Part shown: one piece after another, positions 60,542-64,000 of the stretch | How positions within the stretch are numbered: position 1 is the stretch's first letter | How the letters are laid out: the number at the start of each line of letters is the position of its first letter | From: Lachnospiraceae bacterium | Lineage (GTDB): Bacteria > Bacillota > Clostridia > Lachnospirales > Lachnospiraceae | Reading direction: 5' to 3' | Assembly: GCA_030531435.1 (NCBI GenBank) | Contig: JAUNNN010000002.1 | Location: 43,862-107,861 of the forward strand | DNA length: 64,000 nt | Position numbers and translations under genes: made by a program | The notes under the pieces: generated by a model | The model's database searches: none | The model's input: the letters and a program-made list of their open reading frames with translations, nothing else | What the model was told of the DNA's origin: nothing

Positions 60542-61423
60542 CCCCTTAAAATCAAAATTCTGGCCTAGAACTTTTTCTTCTTCGGTCATATTTGATTCTA
60601 GGGAATTATCATATGCATATTTTGAAATCAAATCCACTAGCTCTTCCATGGAATTTGCTTCAAATTTTATATAATCTTTATCTTCCCATTCTGGTTTTTC
60701 TTCAATATCTTTATTATCTACTTTATTTTCTTCTTTTATCTTTTCCAGATGCTTTTTCTGAGCTTTTTTATCAGCAAGCTTCTTTTCTTTTATTTTTGCT
60801 GCTTTCTTTTCTGCCTGTTTTTTGGATATACGTTTTGCCTGATCCTTGCTTGATTTTTCTAAAGTAGCAAAAAAGCTGGTAGAACCATCTGAATTAACAG
60901 ACATTCCAAAGTTCTTGATTTTTGCTCCACTGCTAGCCAAGCTATTTTTCGCAGCAGCCATCTGATTCTGGGACATAGCAATGATTCCCTCGTATTTTTT
61001 ACGAAATGATTCATCATTAGCCATTTGCTCAAGTTTAGCATCATCAATTAAAACTATCATCTTGTTAGCATTGCCATATGCTGCAATATTTGATTTAACC
61101 TGCTCCTTCATATCCTTACTAACGGCTATGAATTCCATGTTTCCAAATTTTGATTTTAGCTTGCTAAAGTATTCCTTCGCTTTATCTGATAGTTTAACGT
61201 CTCCAATAGACATGCCTATTCCATCCTTATTTGTTGGAACAAGGGAGCTATTAGTATTTGCTGCTTTCCAGATATTTGTTTTTATATTATTTTCTTTTGC
61301 ATCTTTTACATTCTCTGCATCTTTTACATTATTTGACTTGTTATCAATTACTGAATTTTCTGACTTCTTGTTCCATAACTGATTAGTCTGCTTATATGCA
61401 TTTAATCCACCAATTCCTGTCAT
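60539..61423 (-). CDS. DUF6033-like protein
   Basis: A 294-residue soluble protein resembling the DUF6033 family of Lachnospiraceae. It has a polar N-terminus (TGIGGLNAYKQTNQLWNKKS), a conserved central part (VKLSDKAKEYFSKLKSKFGNMEFIAVS; MIVLIDDAKLEQMANDESFRKKYEGI; NSDGSTSFFATLEKSSKDQ, residues about 75-195), a Lys/Ala-rich helical stretch likely to be a coiled coil (about 195-235), and an acidic end. The start has AAGGAGG eight bases upstream. A sigma-28-like promoter precedes it, suggesting expression with flagellar genes. The molecular role is unknown. Confidence 0.7.
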   Translation of the reverse strand: MTGIGGLNAYKQTNQLWNKKSENSVIDNKSNNVKDAENVKDAKENNIKTNIWKAANTNSSLVPTNKDGIGMSIGDVKLSDKAKEYFSKLKSKFGNMEFIAVSKDMKEQVKSNIAAYGNANKMIVLIDDAKLEQMANDESFRKKYEGIIAMSQNQMAAAKNSLASSGAKIKNFGMSVNSDGSTSFFATLEKSSKDQAKRISKKQAEKKAAKIKEKKLADKKAQKKHLEKIKEENKVDNKDIEEKPEWEDKDYIKFEANSMEELVDLISKYAYDNSLESNMTEEEKVLGQNFDFKG

Positions 61424-61493
61424 TTCACTATCCTCCTTGATATAATCGCAATTCCATTTGCTATTTTTAGTGATAATAATCCATTCTATTTAT

Positions 61494-61520
61494 TTATCGG
61501 CATAATATTTTAAATAATTA
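61494..61520 (-). promoter_or_regulatory. Sigma-28 (FliA/SigD)-like promoter of the DUF6033-like gene
   Basis: On the minus strand GCCGATAA (61501-61494) matches the sigma-28 -10 element exactly. Eleven bases upstream, TAATTATT (61520-61513) partly matches the -35 TAAAGTTT. Transcription would begin about 65 bases before the ATG at 61423. Confidence 0.6.
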
Positions 61521-61569
61521 TTAATATCATATCTTTTTGTGGATAAATAAGCTTTGTCTCTTTTTGTTA

Positions 61570-61578
61570 TGATATAAT
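61570..61578 (+). promoter_or_regulatory. Extended -10 promoter for the CmpB-like gene
   Basis: TGATATAAT (61570-61578) is an exact extended -10 element (TGnTATAAT), 33 bases before the ATG at 61612. No good -35 is seen, which extended -10 promoters do not need. An AAGGA ribosome site lies at 61596-61600. Confidence 0.5.
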
Positions 61579-61611
61579 AATAAATAACAATGGGGAAGGA
61601 TAATATTAGGC

Positions 61612-62346
61612 ATGAGATTTAATTTGGATACTTTTTTAGTACTTGCATTTCTCTTTTTTATAGGCAGCATATTAGGATGGCTTCTGGAAGTCTTTTTCCG
61701 AAGATTTTTTTCTACAAATAATCCTCAAAGAAAATGGATTAATCCAGGCTTTTTAATTGGTCCATATATACCGCTCTATGGATTTTCTTTAGTAACGCTA
61801 TTTATCTTTTCATGGATTCCTGTAGGTTTTATTAAAAATTCTATACTTCAGAAAATATTATTATTTGCACTGATGGCGCTGGCAATTACTCTTATGGAGT
61901 ATTTAGCAGGCATTATATTTATAAAAGGCATGAATATTAAGCTCTGGGACTATTCAAATGAATGGGGAAACCTTCAGGGAATTATATGTCCAAGATTCTC
62001 ATTTTTCTGGATGATACTTAGTGGTTTATATTATTTTATTATTCATCCACGAGTAATTGAGTCTTTATACTGGCTTGCTGGACATTTATCATTCTCATTT
62101 TTTATCGGATTTTTCTATGGCGTGTTTGTTATTGATTTTACATACTCTATGCAGGTACTTGTAAAACTTAGAACCTTCGCTAGAGAAAATCAGATTGAAC
62201 TTAAGATTGAAGAATTTAAACATTATCTCATTAGGAAAAATGAGAGTTTAAAGATACGAGTAAGCTTTATGATTCCTCTAAAACCATCTAACCATGATTT
62301 TGCTGAGGATATTAGAGAATATATTTCAGAAATACTATCTAAATAG
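61612..62346 (+). CDS. CmpB-like membrane protein (putative ABC-transporter type IV family)
   Basis: A 244-residue membrane protein with about six helices. It has the family pattern FLFFIGSILGWLLEVFFRRFF, NPGFLIGPYIPLYGFSL, WDYSNEWGNLQGIICPRFSFFW, and a hydrophilic C-terminal part of about 60 residues. These match PF06541 (ABC_trans_CmpB), widespread in Clostridia and of unproven function despite the name. It is followed 26 bases later by the tautomerase gene, probably on the same transcript. Confidence 0.8.
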   Translation: MRFNLDTFLVLAFLFFIGSILGWLLEVFFRRFFSTNNPQRKWINPGFLIGPYIPLYGFSLVTLFIFSWIPVGFIKNSILQKILLFALMALAITLMEYLAGIIFIKGMNIKLWDYSNEWGNLQGIICPRFSFFWMILSGLYYFIIHPRVIESLYWLAGHLSFSFFIGFFYGVFVIDFTYSMQVLVKLRTFARENQIELKIEEFKHYLIRKNESLKIRVSFMIPLKPSNHDFAEDIREYISEILSK

Positions 62347-62372
62347 ACTAAAAACAAAGGAGAAATAACCAT

Positions 62373-62600
62373 ATGCCACATATAAGTGTTAAATGTTTTC
62401 CTGGTAGAACAGAAGAACAGAAAATTGCTCTTGCAAAGAAAATAACAGAAGATGTTAAAGAAATTATGAATGCTAAAGAGGAAACTATTTCTATTACGAT
62501 TGAAGATATAGCGCCAGAAAGCTGGGATGAATCAGTAAAAAATGTGGAAATCATTCCAAAGGCTTCTGTCATGTACAAAAAGCCACACTATATGGAATAA
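62373..62600 (+). CDS. 4-oxalocrotonate tautomerase-family protein
   Basis: A 75-residue tautomerase. After removal of the start Met the protein begins with Pro, the catalytic base of this family, in PHISVKCFPGRTEEQK; a later ISITIEDIAPESW is also typical. It probably forms small oligomers and catalyses keto-enol tautomerisation or a related reaction of an unidentified metabolite. AAAGGAG is well placed before the ATG. Confidence 0.88.
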   Translation: MPHISVKCFPGRTEEQKIALAKKITEDVKEIMNAKEETISITIEDIAPESWDESVKNVEIIPKASVMYKKPHYME

Positions 62601-62619
62601 GATAGACATGGAAGGCATA

Positions 62620-64000
62620 TTAGTTTTCTTTAAGTACGCTATCTCGTCTCTTTGACTTGGATTCATAAAGACTGGCATCTGCTTTATTTATAGCATTTTC
62701 TAGTTCTTCTTTGTTATGAATCTCATCACTATACATACCATAAGAGAATTCTACGTAATATGGTTTTGATTTATCTTTATTGAGCTGTTCTAGGGCATTT
62801 GCACGTCGAATACCAAAATATTTTTCAAACTGTTCTCCACCTACAAGAACGAGACATACAAACTCATCTCCACCAATTCGTGCAATTATATCGCCACCAC
62901 GTAGAATTGAACGTAGTACGTCTGCACAACTATTGATTGCATAATCGCCCTCAGCATGTCCAAATGTATCGTTAATCTGTTTAAGATGGTCAATATCTGC
63001 AAATATTAAGTGAAGTTTTGGTGCAGCATCTTTATCTTCGTACGTTTCTGCATCTCTTGCCACCTTCTCAAATAATTTTTCAGCGTGCTTAAACAATCCT
63101 CTACGGTTATATACACCTGTTAGTGGATCAAATTCTGATGCTAAAACAAGTTCTTCCATATCTCTCATAATTTTGTTCTGATATGCCAGTTCTCGTTTTC
63201 TTCCTTCGTGATGACCAAGTGCAATTCCAAGCTGAAGACTGAGCATATAATAAAATCCAAAATCATCAAAAGAAACATCACAAGCAAGAAGTCCATACTG
63301 CACAGGGCCTGAAAAGAGCAAAAATACTAAATAAGATTTTCTTTCCTCGCAAGCCATAAAAGACATCATAGAATCTTTTTCAACTGATGGTCTTTCATAA
63401 GTCTCATATGCAAAATATTCACCATTCCTATAATATGCAGCTAGCTTTAAATCGTTAGGGAGTGACCACTCAGACTCATCATGGCAAACTAATGGTGTAT
63501 CAAATAAATACAAATACGAATCACCAGCATTGCTTAATTTCATGCCTTCCACAACTTTTTGACAGAATTCCCTGTCGTGACCAGCATGCCCGTCTAATTC
63601 TCGCATCAAAAAAGGAATGAACCATGATTTTCTAAGTTCATCAACTTTAGCTATTTTCATAGCGCTTATATTCTGTTGTGCTTCTTTGAGTTTTTCTTCA
63701 ATGTCAAGAGACTTGATATCTTCTAATGTGTTATCAATTCCATCACAGCCACACGACTGACGATGTACCATTTTGACTGGTACTCTTATATTCTTTGTGG
63801 CTCCCGTATCTATTACATCTATTAATGTATCAACTGAATACTCAGCCATTTTGATTACATCTTGTAAGAGAGTTGTGAGAGGTGGATTCATTTCTTTTGC
63901 CATTGCGCAATCATCAAAGCCAGTAAGCATAATATCTTTACCAACCTTAATTCCACGTTTTTTGCACACCTTATAGCCTGCAAAGCTCATCTCATCATTA
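62620..64000 (-). CDS. Substrate-binding (LacI-type) domain + GGDEF diguanylate cyclase (N-terminus outside window)
   Basis: At least 460 codons; the frame stays open to the right edge (NDEMSFAGYKVCKKRG at the edge), so the N-terminus is missing. The visible start is the end of a LacI/ribose-binding-type sensor domain (DIMLTGFDDCAMAKEMNPPLTTL, then QSCGCDG). A linker domain of about 200 residues, a short helix and a GGDEF domain follow (FADIDHLKQINDTFGHAEGD; RIGGDEFVCLV). The intact GGDEF and substrate motifs imply it makes cyclic di-GMP under control of a bound small molecule, possibly a sugar. No membrane helix is visible in the part present. Confidence 0.87.
   Translation of the reverse strand, partial: NDEMSFAGYKVCKKRGIKVGKDIMLTGFDDCAMAKEMNPPLTTLLQDVIKMAEYSVDTLIDVIDTGATKNIRVPVKMVHRQSCGCDGIDNTLEDIKSLDIEEKLKEAQQNISAMKIAKVDELRKSWFIPFLMRELDGHAGHDREFCQKVVEGMKLSNAGDSYLYLFDTPLVCHDESEWSLPNDLKLAAYYRNGEYFAYETYERPSVEKDSMMSFMACEERKSYLVFLLFSGPVQYGLLACDVSFDDFGFYYMLSLQLGIALGHHEGRKRELAYQNKIMRDMEELVLASEFDPLTGVYNRRGLFKHAEKLFEKVARDAETYEDKDAAPKLHLIFADIDHLKQINDTFGHAEGDYAINSCADVLRSILRGGDIIARIGGDEFVCLVLVGGEQFEKYFGIRRANALEQLNKDKSKPYYVEFSYGMYSDEIHNKEELENAINKADASLYESKSKRRDSVLKEN

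Noticed and set aside
60539..60630. Frameshift splitting a longer DUF6033-like protein
   Set aside because: The gene has a normal acidic end and stop; the sequence after it in the other frame does not continue a recognisable domain, so it was listed only as a possible remnant.
1..64000. CRISPR arrays, tRNA or rRNA genes, insertion sequences, prophage or toxin-antitoxin genes
   Set aside because: No regularly spaced repeats, no cloverleaf or rRNA segment recognised, and no transposase, integrase or phage-like protein among the open frames.

Overview
The window reads as a chromosomal segment of a low-GC Gram-positive anaerobe, most likely a motile member of the Lachnospiraceae (Butyrivibrio, Roseburia or Lachnospira-like). 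The grounds are AT-rich composition, strong AGGAGG-type ribosome binding sites, TTG and GTG starts, a DUF6033-type gene behind a sigma-28-like promoter, a substrate-binding/GGDEF protein, and Clostridia-type HU, vitamin B6 and ECF-transporter genes. Most genes lie on the minus strand, so the biological order runs from high to low coordinates. No rRNA, tRNA, CRISPR array or transposase was seen.

Right end (50.6-64 kb): a substrate-binding/GGDEF diguanylate cyclase (truncated by the window edge), a tautomerase, a CmpB-like membrane protein, a DUF6033-like protein, an HD-domain hydrolase and a short stretch of gene remnants. Then comes a ten-gene Mrp-type cation/proton antiporter operon (mrpE-F-G, a split MrpA C-terminus, MrpB, MrpC and four NuoL/M/N-like subunits).

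Polysaccharide cluster B (36.4-50.6 kb) starts 24 bp after the Mrp operon. It encodes a small PglC-like initiating phosphoglycosyl transferase, an atypical SDR, two GT4 enzymes, a WbpM/PglF-type membrane 4,6-dehydratase, CapE-CapF-CapG (the UDP-N-acetyl-L-fucosamine pathway), a Wzy-like polymerase/ligase, a WbsX protein, a GT2 and a KpsS-like capsule protein. Thirty bases downstream is a tightly overlapping four-gene unit: MMPL exporter, giant GLUG-repeat surface protein, Y-family DNA polymerase and a small partner protein.

Middle (25-28.4 kb): HU, and a vitamin B6 locus in which a kinase and an ECF S component diverge from a PdxR/MocR regulator, with physically overlapping promoters.

Polysaccharide cluster A (1-25 kb): a nonulosonic-acid-like module (MBL hydrolase, ferredoxin-type aldo/keto reductase, NeuB, Wzx, CMP-sugar synthetase fused to a PseG-like domain), a large WbaP-type initiating transferase and several glycosyltransferases. 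Next is a deoxy-amino-sugar module (2,3-dehydratase, Gfo/Idh/MocA reductase, DegT aminotransferase, an FdtA-like cupin with an altered active-site motif), then a GtrB-like GT2, a second Wzx, membrane proteins that may include the polymerase, a UDP-sugar dehydrogenase, a ChbG deacetylase and the start of a YfhO-family protein. A single GT-C gene is inserted on the plus strand. Two initiating transferases imply at least two different glycans, rich in deoxy-, amino- and acidic sugars, for the cell surface or possibly flagellin. All functional calls are from reading the sequence; no database search was run.
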